From positions 62,001 through 126,000 of the forward strand of contig NZ_MNBW01000013.1 in the NCBI RefSeq assembly GCF_001879715.1: 64,000 nt of DNA. Direction: 5' to 3'. Shown here piece by piece: positions 26,116 to 34,975 of this stretch. This stretch comes from Nioella nitratireducens (GTDB taxonomy: Bacteria; Pseudomonadota; Alphaproteobacteria; Rhodobacterales; Rhodobacteraceae). A program made the position numbers and the translations under genes. Below the pieces are notes generated by a model, which was given only the letters and a program-made list of their open reading frames with translations, did no database searches and was not told the DNA's origin. Numbering within the stretch: position 1 is the first letter of the stretch; each line of letters begins with the position of its first letter.

Positions 26116-27448
26116 GGGACGACAACCAGCCCTGCCACGCCACTTTCGCGCGGTCGGTATAGCCTTTGTAGCGGGCCTTGCGGTTCTTGCGCCCGCCCTT
26201 GAGGTCGACGGGGGGGAACAGCCCGAAATTCACGTTCATCGGCTGAAAGGTCTTGGCCTCGGCCCCGCCGGTGATGTGATGGATGAGCGCGCCCATGGCG
26301 GTGTCCTGCGGAACGGGGGGCAGGGTTTGACCCATCACCTCGGCCGCGGCCAATCGGCCCGCTAATAGGCCCATGGCCGAGGACTCTACATACCCCTCGA
26401 CCCCGGTGATCTGGCCGGCGAAGCGAATATGGGGCTTGGAGCGCAGGCGCATCTCGTGGTCCAGCAGCGTGGGCGAGTTGATGAAGGTGTTGCGATGGAT
26501 GCCACCAAGCCGCGCGAAACGGGCATTTTCCAGCCCCGGGATCATGCGCAAGACCTCTGTCTGCGCCCCGTATTTCATCTTGGTCTGGAAGCCCACGATA
26601 TTGAACAGCGTGCCAAGCTTGTTGTCGCGGCGCAGCTGCACGATGGCGTGCGCCTTGATGTCGGGCTGGTGCGGGTTGGTCAGGCCCACGGGCTTCATGG
26701 GGCCGTGGCGCAGGGTCTCGCGACCGCGTTCGGCCATGACCTCGATGGGCAGGCAGCCGTCGAAATATTTCGCGGTTTCGCCCTCGTGGAACTCGGTCTT
26801 GTCGGCGGCCAACAGCGCGTCGATGAAGGCCTCGTATGTGTCACGGTCCATCGGGCAGTTGAGATAGGCGGTGCGCTCTTCCTCTGTCTCGCCCTTGTCA
26901 TAGCGCGACTGCATCCAGGCCTTGGACATGTCGATGCTGTCGGCATGGATGATGGGGGCGATGGCGTCGAAGAAGGCGAGGCTGTCCTGGCCGGCTTCCT
27001 TGGCGATCGCCTCGGCCAGCGCGCCGGAAGTCAGGGGACCGGTGGCGATGATCACCGGGCCATCATCGGGCAGGGCGGTGACCTCTTCCTCGGACACGGT
27101 CACAAGGGGGTGGTCGCGCAGCCGGTCGGTCACGGATTGGGCAAAGGGCTCTCGATCTACGGCCAATGCGCCGCCCGCAGGCAGGCGGTGGCGGTCGGCC
27201 ATTTCCATGATCAGGCCACCAGCGGCGCGCATTTCCCAGTGCAGCAGGCCAACGGCGTTCTGTTCGTCGTCATCCGAGCGGAAGGAGTTGGAACAGACCA
27301 TCTCGGCAAGGTTGCCGGTCTGGTGGGCGAAGGTGCCGACGGTGGGGCGCATTTCGTGGATCACCACGGGCACGCCCATGGTGATGGCTTGCCACGCCGC
27401 CTCGGACCCGGCCATGCCGCCGCCGATGATATGGATCGTTTTTGTCAT
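26090..27448 (-). CDS. trmFO: Methylenetetrahydrofolate--tRNA (uracil-5-)-methyltransferase
   Basis: 452 residues. A folate- and FAD-dependent enzyme that makes m5U54 in tRNA. The FAD-binding N terminus [17 protein letters not shown], the motif [19 protein letters not shown] and [13 protein letters not shown] are strong TrmFO features. Use of TrmFO in place of the SAM-dependent TrmA is known in some alphaproteobacteria. The gene overlaps gluQ by 26 bp, giving a small tRNA-modification operon. Confidence 0.97.
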   Translation of the reverse strand: MTKTIHIIGGGMAGSEAAWQAITMGVPVVIHEMRPTVGTFAHQTGNLAEMVCSNSFRSDDDEQNAVGLLHWEMRAAGGLIMEMADRHRLPAGGALAVDREPFAQSVTDRLRDHPLVTVSEEEVTALPDDGPVIIATGPLTSGALAEAIAKEAGQDSLAFFDAIAPIIHADSIDMSKAWMQSRYDKGETEEERTAYLNCPMDRDTYEAFIDALLAADKTEFHEGETAKYFDGCLPIEVMAERGRETLRHGPMKPVGLTNPHQPDIKAHAIVQLRRDNKLGTLFNIVGFQTKMKYGAQTEVLRMIPGLENARFARLGGIHRNTFINSPTLLDHEMRLRSKPHIRFAGQITGVEGYVESSAMGLLAGRLAAAEVMGQTLPPVPQDTAMGALIHHITGGAEAKTFQPMNVNFGLFPPVDLKGGRKNRKARYKGYTDRAKVAWQGWLSSHDAQPAPA

Positions 27449-27499
27449 GCGCGCGATGTAGGCCAGCCAAGCCGCAAAGCCAAGAGCGCGCGGTCCAAC

Positions 27500-27892
27500 T
27501 CAGACGATATCGGCCCAACCCCGGCGGTACAGCGCAAACCGCCCGCCGCCGAGGAAGAAGAGCGGCAAAGCCAGGACCGCGCTGGCGACGACTTGCAGGC
27601 TGCCATAGGAGGTCTGCACACCGAGCGCTTCGAACCACAACAGCAAGCCGATCATCAGGACCAGCCCGAGCAAGGCCACAACGCGGCTGCGCAGACCGAA
27701 CATCAGCCAGACCGCCGCGAACTGAATCAGTGCGCATAGAACGGTGACCCCCATCCACTCCACATCATGCAGACCACGTATGCCAATGCTGCGGTAGCCG
27801 TTGATCAGCCCAAGACAGTCAAGGGAGAAGACCAGAAAGGAAAGAGCCAGCAACAGCCGACAGAGGGTCTGAGAGAAGGTGCGAACCGACAT
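27500..27892 (-). CDS. Small DoxX-like membrane protein (paralogue 1)
   Basis: 130 residues from ATG at 27892, which has GAGG upstream; four membrane spans are likely. Visible blocks are WLMFGLRSRVVALLGLVLMIG and LALPLFFLGGGRFALYRRG at the C terminus. The second block recurs as VFAVPLILYGGGRYSLYE in the gene at 29028, so the two are paralogues. The overall pattern resembles DoxX-family proteins. No catalytic motif is seen and the function is unknown. It follows a LysR gene in a more AT-rich patch. Confidence 0.7.
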   Translation of the reverse strand: MSVRTFSQTLCRLLLALSFLVFSLDCLGLINGYRSIGIRGLHDVEWMGVTVLCALIQFAAVWLMFGLRSRVVALLGLVLMIGLLLWFEALGVQTSYGSLQVVASAVLALPLFFLGGGRFALYRRGWADIV

Positions 27893-28040
27893 GGACTTGC
27901 CTCGCTGAGTATACGTCAACCTGTCTATTTAGGTAAGTATAGCGAGGAGCGCGGCGGTTAACAGATGTAAATTCGCAAAGCCTGTTTTGCGTAAAATGGA
28001 GCATGAAAATTCATCAGGGATGCTGCCAGGACAAGAAATT

Positions 28041-28877
28041 TCAGCCTGCTGAAATTTTAAAACACTCCGCGATCCATTTCAGGGTCTCGTGGATATTGCA
28101 ATCTGACTTTCTGGAAGAATGGTACGCGGCCCAATAGTCGATCCGAACCGGCTCCATATCCGGTTCGATGGCGCGCAAATGCGGGTTGGAGTCACCCAAG
28201 GCCACGGGAAGGGGGGCCGACATACGGGTCGCCAAGGCAAATGTCAGCAACTGGTTGAATTGGCTCGCACGCATGACGGGTGGGCGTTGGAACCTGCCTT
28301 GCGCCAGTTTCATCGGCGGGGATGAATCATATTCGGTGGTCAGCCCGACCCAATCGGTCCCGCCATCGTTCTCGATATGCCGGTAGAGTCGATAGTGAAT
28401 GTGACCGACCCGGCGAGTGATCAGGCGTCCTTGCTCCGGAGGTCCGCCGCGGATCAAAATATCCAATTCATTCAAGCTTGTACCGGTTGGCCGATCATAC
28501 AGGTCAATGGCAATGTTGGGATTGTTCCGGTGCGATGCGCCAAGGCAGGGGGCGAGGATTCCGGCACCGACAAAAGGCGGTGCGCCAAGTTTCAGCCGAC
28601 TGGGGGACGCCGCGCTCGCTTGGCCATCCAATTTGGCCTGTTCGTAAGCAAGGCGACCTTCAAAATTTTCCGCCAATGCGACCAGCGGCTCCATAACCGG
28701 GTTGAGCTGCCAAGCCCCTGAAACCTTTATGAATAATGGAAGGCCAATTTCCTGTCCAAGTCTCTCCACCCGGCGCGACACGGTCGCGACATTCGTTCCA
28801 AGCACTTTGGCCGCAGCAACCATCGTTCCACATTTTCGGACGGCGAGAAAAAATCGGAAGTCATCCCAGTTCGGCAC
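28041..28877 (-). CDS. LysR-family transcriptional regulator
   Basis: 278 residues. The winged helix reads DDFRFFLAVRKCGTMVAAAK, then GTNVATVSRRVERLGQEIGLPLF, so it belongs to the LysR subgroup with a degenerate first motif. The effector domain follows (LKLGAPPFVGAGILAP from about residue 95). GC content is visibly lower than in neighbours. It is flanked by two DoxX-like genes on the same strand. An AAAGGTTGCTC motif lies about 50 bp upstream of its start, which suggests it controls this small cluster. Confidence 0.9.
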   Translation of the reverse strand: MPNWDDFRFFLAVRKCGTMVAAAKVLGTNVATVSRRVERLGQEIGLPLFIKVSGAWQLNPVMEPLVALAENFEGRLAYEQAKLDGQASAASPSRLKLGAPPFVGAGILAPCLGASHRNNPNIAIDLYDRPTGTSLNELDILIRGGPPEQGRLITRRVGHIHYRLYRHIENDGGTDWVGLTTEYDSSPPMKLAQGRFQRPPVMRASQFNQLLTFALATRMSAPLPVALGDSNPHLRAIEPDMEPVRIDYWAAYHSSRKSDCNIHETLKWIAECFKISAG

Positions 28878-28962
28878 GATGAAAGGCTCTTTTATGTGAT
28901 CTTCACCTACATGTTAACAGAGTTTAAAGGTTGCTCAAGGATATATATTCAAAATGGACAAT

Positions 28963-28997
28963 GGATTGGGCGTACGTCGCGTAACACCGCCCAATCC
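28963..28997 (-). terminator. Hairpin after the second DoxX-like gene, possible terminator
   Basis: GGATTGGGCG (28963-28972) and CGCCCAATCC (28988-28997) are perfect 10-bp complements around a 15-nt loop. They lie 30 bp beyond the stop of the leftward gene at 29028. Only a weak T-rich stretch (ATTGTCCATTTTG) follows on the minus strand. Confidence 0.5.
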
Positions 28998-29027
28998 GTC
29001 AATTCCGGGCTGATTCGGGCCACTGTT

Positions 29028-29444
29028 TCAGGCTTCTTCGGCCTTGGGTGAGCGCAGGTTCATGACCTCGTGCACTTCGTAGAGGCTGTATCGCCCCCCG
29101 CCGTAGAGGATCAGCGGGACCGCGAAGACCGACACCAGCGTGATTTTGACGGCAAGGGCGGGGTCACCATCCGGGTTCGTCATGATCGCGGGAATCACCA
29201 GTAATGCCATGGCCATCGCCGCGACCACCGAGGTGCGGATGCCGAGGATTAGCCAGAAGCTCAGAACGAAATAGAGGGCGGCCAGCGCGGCGGAATGGTA
29301 TTGCAGATCCTGCATGCCGCCGACAACGCTTGGCAGGTTGCAGCCGCGCAGTTGCGGGACCAGGCCAATTGCAGCTTCGATCATCAGAGTTGCCGACAAG
29401 CAGACCCGGAAGTTCAGGCGAAGCCATTCGGTAAGGTTGTTCAT
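29028..29444 (-). CDS. Small DoxX-like membrane protein (paralogue 2)
   Basis: 138 residues from ATG at 29444; GTG at 29447 is directly before it. Four membrane spans are likely. YFVLSFWLILGIRTSVVAAMA parallels FGLRSRVVALLGL of the gene at 27500, and VPLILYGGGRYSLYEVHEV parallels its C-terminal GGGRFALYR block. The last 14 residues are charged. No known catalytic residues are seen. An AAAGGTTGCTC motif lies immediately upstream. Confidence 0.7.
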   Translation of the reverse strand: MNNLTEWLRLNFRVCLSATLMIEAAIGLVPQLRGCNLPSVVGGMQDLQYHSAALAALYFVLSFWLILGIRTSVVAAMAMALLVIPAIMTNPDGDPALAVKITLVSVFAVPLILYGGGRYSLYEVHEVMNLRSPKAEEA

Positions 29445-29686
29445 CACATTGCCCCGTTAGCAAAGGTTGCTCGATGGTTATCAATCTGACCGGGAATTAA
29501 GGCAGGAGATGGCCAGCGGCGCGGAAGGTTCAGGGAGTCTTGGCGATACGTGAGACGCAATGGCGTTGGAAATGCAGCACTGTTCCCGAAATCGCAACAA
29601 ACACTGTCTTTTTCGATAGGGCATGGTTTTCATAGGTTGCTCAGTCATTACCCGTAAACGACATTGTTCACGTTTCCGCCTGCCGC

Positions 29687-30286
29687 TCAGCTGCGCGCCG
29701 GGTTGGGGGCGGGCAGGTCGGAAAAGACGTTGTCGAGCGTGGGGACCGAAGGCGTGCGCCGGGGCCGGGAGGAGGAGAAAACCACCTGCACGTCCTCAGG
29801 GGCCGCGTCTTGCGCCTTGGCTTGGGCCGGGCGCGGGCGCTCGGGCTTGTGGTCCACCCGCACGCGGCGCGGCGTGATCTTTTGGCCAATGGTCTTGCGC
29901 ATGCGGCGGTCGCGCGGGGCGTTCTCGGCATAGGTCAGCATCAGTGCGGCGATCAGGCCAAGATCCCGCCAAAAGCCCCCCAGTTCCTGCTCGACCCCCA
30001 GCTCGATCATTCGCAGGTAACTGGCGAAAAAGGTCAGCAGCCCCAGCACCAACGCCGCCGGGCGCATGTAAAGGCCGATCATCACGAGGAAGGCGAGGGC
30101 AAAGACCACCATGGCTGACAGCGGCTCGGCAACGTGGGGCGGCACCACCTGCGCCGCGAGCGGGGCAAGACTGGTTCCGGGGATCAGGTTCAACCCGACC
30201 GCAAGGAAGTAGGAAGCGATTACGATGCGCAGCAGGTTCTGCGCGGTGCTGTTCAAGGTCGCGTTACTCATGGTGTCATCAGACAT
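29687..30286 (-). CDS. DoxX-like membrane protein with long charged C-terminal tail (paralogue 3)
   Basis: About 199 residues from ATG at 30286; ATGs at 30301 and 30271 are alternatives. The membrane half (residues 8-115, four spans) reads AQNLLRIVIASYFLAVGLNL, then GLYMRPAALVLGLLTFFASY, which fits DoxX. The last ~80 residues are soluble, rich in Arg, Pro and Lys, and unlike the other two proteins. A promoter is not obvious. Function unknown. The cluster arrangement suggests a shared membrane role. Confidence 0.65.
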   Translation of the reverse strand: MSDDTMSNATLNSTAQNLLRIVIASYFLAVGLNLIPGTSLAPLAAQVVPPHVAEPLSAMVVFALAFLVMIGLYMRPAALVLGLLTFFASYLRMIELGVEQELGGFWRDLGLIAALMLTYAENAPRDRRMRKTIGQKITPRRVRVDHKPERPRPAQAKAQDAAPEDVQVVFSSSRPRRTPSVPTLDNVFSDLPAPNPARS

Positions 30287-30470
30287 GCCAAACATCCCCA
30301 TCTCGGCGAACACGTGCCGATCCCAAAAAGAGCGCGCGGGGGCGTGTGCCGCCCGAGCAAGGAAATTATGGGACCGGATTGGGTCAAATTTGGTTTGGAT
30401 TTGAGGTAAAAGCGGCACCAAGGCACGGCGGGGCTTGGGCAGAACTAAGGCGAAACCTTGGCGTTCGCAC

Positions 30471-30860
30471 TCAGCGCGGCTCGATCAGATCCCATCGGTT
30501 GCCGTAGAGGTCGCGGAAGACGGCGACCGTGCCGTAAGGCTCTGACCTCGGCGCCTCCTCGAATATAACGCCCGCAGCAGCCATCCGTGCGGCGGTGGCG
30601 GCGAAGTCATCCGTGTGCAGAAAATACCCCACGCGCCCGCCCGCGTGCTGGCCAACATGCGCGGTCTGGTCCCCTTCGGCGCGGGCAATCAGGAACTGCG
30701 TCGGGCTGGCGGCGTCGGGGGCCATGCGGACCCATCGTTTGCCGCCGCCTTGGTCGGTGTCTTCCAGCAATTGCCAGCCGAGCGCATCGCGGAACCAGGC
30801 AATCGCCTCGTCATAGTCGCGCGCCAGAAAGGCGACGCGGGCGAGATCAGCCCTCGCCAT
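30471..30860 (-). CDS. VOC-family (glyoxalase/bleomycin-resistance fold) protein
   Basis: 129 residues with one pair of beta-alpha-beta-beta-beta modules. [22 protein letters not shown] opens the fold, [16 protein letters not shown] marks the second module, and [15 protein letters not shown] carries the usual terminal Glu. Members include glyoxalases, dioxygenases and drug-binding proteins, so no substrate can be given. The ATG at 30860 lies 14 bp inside the gyrA 3' end, so it is probably translated from the gyrA mRNA. Confidence 0.88.
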   Translation of the reverse strand: MARADLARVAFLARDYDEAIAWFRDALGWQLLEDTDQGGGKRWVRMAPDAASPTQFLIARAEGDQTAHVGQHAGGRVGYFLHTDDFAATAARMAAAGVIFEEAPRSEPYGTVAVFRDLYGNRWDLIEPR

Positions 30861-33591
30861 TGTCCTCGTCGTCGTCCTCGCCCTGCTCGGCGATCCACGC
30901 AACCGAGACCACCTCTTCGCCCTTGGCGGTGTTGAACACCTTGACACCACCGGCCGAGCGCGAGCGGAACGAGATGCCCTCGACGGGGCAGCGGATCGAC
31001 TGGCCGCGAGACGTGGCCAGCATGATCTGGTCGCTCATTTCGACCGGGAAGCACGCAACCAGATGGCCACCGCGCATGGCCCTGTCGATGGCCGCCACAC
31101 CTTGGCCCCCGCGCCCGCGCACAGGGTAGTCATGGCTCGACGACAGCTTGCCAGAGCCCTTGGCGGTGATCGTCAGGATCAGGTCTTCCGCCGCCGACAT
31201 CTCGGCGTAGCGGTCGGGCGACAACTGGCCTTCGGCCACGTCTTCCTCGTCCTCGACCTCTTCGTCCTCGGTCGCCCCGGCCATCAGGCGGCGCTGTTTG
31301 AGGTAAGCGGCGCGTTCTTCTGCGCTGGCCTCGAAATGGCGGATCACGGCCATCGAAACCACCGCGTCGTCACCGTTCAGGCGGATGCCCCGCACGCCGG
31401 TGGAATCGCGGCCCTTGAAGACCCGCACATCGGTGCTGCGGAAGCGGATCGCGCGGCCCGAGTCGGTGACCAGCATGACGTCGTCGTCATCGGCGCAGAT
31501 GCGTGCGTTGACCAGGCTGACAGATCCGTCTTCGGGCAGTTTCATCGCGATCTTGCCGTTGCGCATCACATTGGTGAAGTCCGACAGCGCATTGCGGCGC
31601 ACATCGCCCGCCGAGGTGGCGAAGACCACCTGCAATTCGTCCCAATGGTCCTCGTCCCGGTCGATGGGCATGATCGCCGCGATCGACACGCCGGTCGGGA
31701 TCGGCAGGATGTTGACGATGGCCTTGCCCTTGGACGTGCGCCCGCCCTGCGGCAAACGCCAGGTCTTCAGCTTGTAGACCATCCCGTCGGTGGTGAAGAA
31801 CAGCAGCGGCGTGTGGGTGTTGGCGACGAAGAGGTTGGTGACCACGTCGTCTTCCTTCAGTTCGCCCCCCGACAGCCCCTTGCCGCCACGCTTCTGGGCG
31901 CGGAAATCGGCCAGTGGCGTGCGCTTGATGTAGCCGCCCGACGTCACGGTCACGACCATGTCCTCGCGCTCGATCAGGTCTTCGTCTTCCATGTCGCCGG
32001 ACCAGTCGAGAATCTGGGTGCGGCGAGGCACGGCAAACTGCTCGCGCACCTCGGCCAGTTCGGCGCTGATGATCGACAGGATGCGGTCGCGGCTGGCAAG
32101 GATGGCGAGGTAGTCCTTGATCTTCTCGGCCAGTTCCGCCAGCTCGTCGGTGACTTCCTTGACCCCGATCTGGGTCAGGCGTTGCAGGCGCAACTCAAGG
32201 ATCGCGCGGGCCTGTGTTTCCGACAGGTTGTAGGTACCGTCGTCGTTGATCTTGTGGGTCGGGTCGTCGATCAGCTTGATGTAATCGGCGATCTCGGCCG
32301 CTGGCCAACGGCGGGTCATCAGGGCCTCACGCGCTTCGGCGGCATCGGCAGAACGGCGGATCGTGGCGACTACCTCGTCCACGTTCGACACGGCAACGGC
32401 CAGACCGCACAGGATATGCGACCGTTCGCGGGCCTTGCGCAGTTCGTAGGCCGTGCGCCGCGCCACCACCTCTTCGCGGAAGTCGAGGAAGGCGGTCAGG
32501 AAGCCGCGCAGCGTCAACTGTTCGGGCCGTCCGCCATTCAGCGCCAGCATGTTGCAGCCAAAACTTGTCTGCATCTGGGTAAAGCGGAAAAGCTGGTTCA
32601 GCACCACTTCCGGGGTCGCATCCCGCTTGAGTTCGATCACCACACGAACGCCGATCCGGTCAGATTCGTCCTGCACGGCGGAAATGCCTTCGAGCTTTTT
32701 CTCGCGGACCAGCTCCGCGATCTTCTCGATCATCGTGGCCTTGTTCACCTGATAGGGGATCTCGTCCAGAACGATGGCGTAGCGGTCCTTGCGAATCTCT
32801 TCGATCCGGGTCTTGGCCCGGATGACGACGCTGCCGCGCCCTTCAAGATAGGCCTTCCGCGCGCCGGAGCGGCCAAGGATGATGCCGCCGGTCGGGAAAT
32901 CCGGGGCAGGGATATAGTCCATCAGCTGTTCGCTGCTGAGATCTGCATTCTCGATCAGCGCCTGGCAGGCGTCGATCACTTCGCCAAGGTTGTGGGGCGG
33001 AATATTGGTGGCCATGCCGACGGCAATCCCGCCCGCACCGTTGACCAGCATGTTGGGAAAGCGCGCCGGCAAGACCGTCGGTTCGCGGTCCTTGCCGTCG
33101 TAGTTGTCTTGAAAATCGACGGTGTCCTTGTCGATATCGGCCAGCATCGCGCTGGCAGACTTGGCCATCCGCACCTCGGTGTAGCGGAAGGCGGCGGCCT
33201 TGTCCCCGTCCATCGAGCCAAAATTGCCCTGACCGTCGAGCAGCGGCAGGGACATCGAAAAATCCTGCGCCATCCGCACCAGCGCGTCATAGATCGCGCT
33301 GTCGCCATGCGGGTGATACTTGCCCATGGCGTCGGCCACGGGACGCGAGGATTTGCGATACGGCTTGTCATGCGTGTTGCCGACCTCGTGCATCGCGTAG
33401 AGGATGCGCCGGTGTACAGGCTTCAACCCGTCGCGCAGGTCGGGGATGGCCCGCGAAATGATCACGCTCATCGCATAGTCGATGAACGAGGCTTTCATCT
33501 CGTCGGCAATCGAAATCTGCGGCCCCAGGGGACCCGGAGGGGTCGCCCCGGATTCATCCATGTTTTCAGGGGGTTCTGGAGTGTCGGTCAC
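30847..33591 (-). CDS. gyrA: DNA gyrase subunit A
   Basis: 914 residues, longer than the enterobacterial protein. It introduces negative supercoils with GyrB. The catalytic tyrosine is Y137 in [11 protein letters not shown]. The quinolone-determining region reads [17 protein letters not shown], with S98 and D102 at the positions of E. coli S83 and D87, the susceptible form. The C-terminal beta-propeller contains an acidic insertion ([15 protein letters not shown]), which I recall from alphaproteobacterial GyrA. Translation begins at GTG (33591). Confidence 0.98.
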   Translation of the reverse strand: MTDTPEPPENMDESGATPPGPLGPQISIADEMKASFIDYAMSVIISRAIPDLRDGLKPVHRRILYAMHEVGNTHDKPYRKSSRPVADAMGKYHPHGDSAIYDALVRMAQDFSMSLPLLDGQGNFGSMDGDKAAAFRYTEVRMAKSASAMLADIDKDTVDFQDNYDGKDREPTVLPARFPNMLVNGAGGIAVGMATNIPPHNLGEVIDACQALIENADLSSEQLMDYIPAPDFPTGGIILGRSGARKAYLEGRGSVVIRAKTRIEEIRKDRYAIVLDEIPYQVNKATMIEKIAELVREKKLEGISAVQDESDRIGVRVVIELKRDATPEVVLNQLFRFTQMQTSFGCNMLALNGGRPEQLTLRGFLTAFLDFREEVVARRTAYELRKARERSHILCGLAVAVSNVDEVVATIRRSADAAEAREALMTRRWPAAEIADYIKLIDDPTHKINDDGTYNLSETQARAILELRLQRLTQIGVKEVTDELAELAEKIKDYLAILASRDRILSIISAELAEVREQFAVPRRTQILDWSGDMEDEDLIEREDMVVTVTSGGYIKRTPLADFRAQKRGGKGLSGGELKEDDVVTNLFVANTHTPLLFFTTDGMVYKLKTWRLPQGGRTSKGKAIVNILPIPTGVSIAAIMPIDRDEDHWDELQVVFATSAGDVRRNALSDFTNVMRNGKIAMKLPEDGSVSLVNARICADDDDVMLVTDSGRAIRFRSTDVRVFKGRDSTGVRGIRLNGDDAVVSMAVIRHFEASAEERAAYLKQRRLMAGATEDEEVEDEEDVAEGQLSPDRYAEMSAAEDLILTITAKGSGKLSSSHDYPVRGRGGQGVAAIDRAMRGGHLVACFPVEMSDQIMLATSRGQSIRCPVEGISFRSRSAGGVKVFNTAKGEEVVSVAWIAEQGEDDDEDNGEG

Positions 33592-33785
33592 GCCTGATGC
33601 TCGCTTCTTGTCGCGCGTCTATATATTGTTGTAGGGCACTATAAAGGGCCGGGATATGGGGTGCAATGGCCCGTGATCAAGACCACTGGCACTCATGGGG
33701 GCAGGTTGATAACAGTTTGTTTTAATTGATTTTTAGAGAAAGCCGGGCATCATTCTTGTTGCAGCAGACAAGAAAGAGGCACGAA

Positions 33786-34055
33786 ATGTCCGACACCCCC
33801 ACCGAATTGATGCTCAAGGGCTATGGGCTGACCACGGCCGAGATGTTCTACCACATGCCCGACTATCCGCATGTGCTGAACAGCTTTATCTGGCAGGATT
33901 ACGACCTCGCCCCCGATCATCCGAGGCTGTTTTCCTTTATCGAGTTCTGGCGCGATGAGATCGAAGGCCCCTTGCATTCCGTCCGCTTCACTCATCGCAA
34001 GATGATTTCACCCGGTGAATGGCGCAATGTCGTGGGAGAGTTTCCGATTCACTAG
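33786..34055 (+). CDS. usg: Usg-family protein
   Basis: 89 residues. LMLKGYGLTTAEMFYHMPD, then LNSFIWQDYDLAPDHPRLF and FWRDEIEGPLHSV, match the Usg family, named from an ORF near trp genes in rhizobia. Its function is unknown. The ATG at 33786, behind AGAGGCACGAA, gives the family N terminus; earlier codons do not. It is divergent from gyrA across 194 bp with AT-rich promoter-like sequence (TTGATA at about 33706). Confidence 0.9.
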   Translation: MSDTPTELMLKGYGLTTAEMFYHMPDYPHVLNSFIWQDYDLAPDHPRLFSFIEFWRDEIEGPLHSVRFTHRKMISPGEWRNVVGEFPIH

Positions 34056-34058
34056 CGT

Positions 34059-34841
34059 CTAGGCTGCCAGGTCAATCCAGACCGGCACATGGTCCGAGGG
34101 CTTTTCACGTCCGCGAATCTCCTTGTCGATCTGGCAGTCTTGCAGCAGGTCGGCGGCCTGCGCGCTCAGCAACAGGTGGTCGATGCGGATGCCGTCATTG
34201 CGTTGCCATGCGCCGGCCTGGTAGTCCCAGAACGAATACTGCTCGGGTGTCTGCACCCGCGCGCGGAACGCTTCGGTAAAGCCGAGGTTCAGGATCCGGC
34301 GAAAGGCGGCGCGGCTTTCGGGCCGCGCCAGCGCATCGTCTTGCCACGCCTCGGGGCGGGCGGCGTCTTCATCCTGTGGGATGATGTTGTAATCGCCCGC
34401 CATGACGACCGGCATCTCGCTGGCCAAAAGCTCTTTGGCCCGCGCCTCCATCCGGGCCATCCACGCCAGCTTGTAGTCGTATTTCGGGCCTGGGCAGGGG
34501 TTGCCGTTGGGCAGGTACAGTCCGCACAGCCGCACGGCATCGTGATCGCCCACCACGGTGGCCTCGATCCAGCGGGCTTGGACATCCTCGTCATCGCCGG
34601 GCAGGCCGCGCGTCACGTCCTCCAGCGGCAGCTTGGACAGGATCGCCACTCCATTGAAGCCTTTTTGACCATGGGTTTCAACGTTGTATCCCCGGTCCTC
34701 GAACAACTCACGCGGGAAGGTCTCGTCCACCGACTTGATTTCCTGCAACAGCGCCACATCCGGCTCGGCCTCGTCCAGCCAGTCGCAAAGGGCCGCGTGG
34801 CGGGCCTTGATCCCGTTGATGTTGAAGGTGGCGATTTTCAT
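34059..34841 (-). CDS. xthA: Exodeoxyribonuclease III
   Basis: 260 residues. An AP endonuclease and 3'-5' exonuclease of base excision repair. Metal and catalytic motifs are visible: MKIATFNINGIKARHAALCD, LLQEIKS (catalytic Glu), MAGDYNI, RIDHLLLS and SDHVPVW. Its length and motif spacing match XthA of alphaproteobacteria. It ends 3 bp from the stop of the convergent usg gene. Confidence 0.96.
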   Translation of the reverse strand: MKIATFNINGIKARHAALCDWLDEAEPDVALLQEIKSVDETFPRELFEDRGYNVETHGQKGFNGVAILSKLPLEDVTRGLPGDDEDVQARWIEATVVGDHDAVRLCGLYLPNGNPCPGPKYDYKLAWMARMEARAKELLASEMPVVMAGDYNIIPQDEDAARPEAWQDDALARPESRAAFRRILNLGFTEAFRARVQTPEQYSFWDYQAGAWQRNDGIRIDHLLLSAQAADLLQDCQIDKEIRGREKPSDHVPVWIDLAA

Positions 34842-34975
34842 GAGAGATCCGTTTCTGGCGCTATGGGCTGTCGGCTGAGTTTCGCCGGTTGGCTGCCGGA
34901 TTCCAAGAGGGGTTGCAATTAAAGTGTTTATGAGACACTAAAAGAAGACCCAATCCTAATGCCCCGAGTCCCTTC

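Larger units (their letters stand above)
28926..29642 (-). repeat. Three copies of an AAAGGTTGCTC motif in the DoxX/LysR patch
   Basis: AAAGGTTGCTC at 28926-28936 (50 bp before the LysR start), AAAGGTTGCTC at 29462-29472 (18 bp before the second DoxX-like start) and ATAGGTTGCTC at 29632-29642 (in the spacer before it). All have the same orientation. They could be operator sites for the local LysR protein. Seen directly; role inferred. Confidence 0.45.

Noticed and set aside
30847-33591. The acidic insertion in the GyrA C-terminal domain as a novelty
   Set aside because: A Glu/Asp-rich insertion at this place is, as I recall, common in alphaproteobacterial GyrA, so it was not listed as unusual.
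31063-33597. An 844-residue open frame opposite gyrA
   Set aside because: gyrA on the other strand is complete with catalytic Tyr and quinolone region. The antisense frame is His/Gly/Arg-rich and has no recognised domain.
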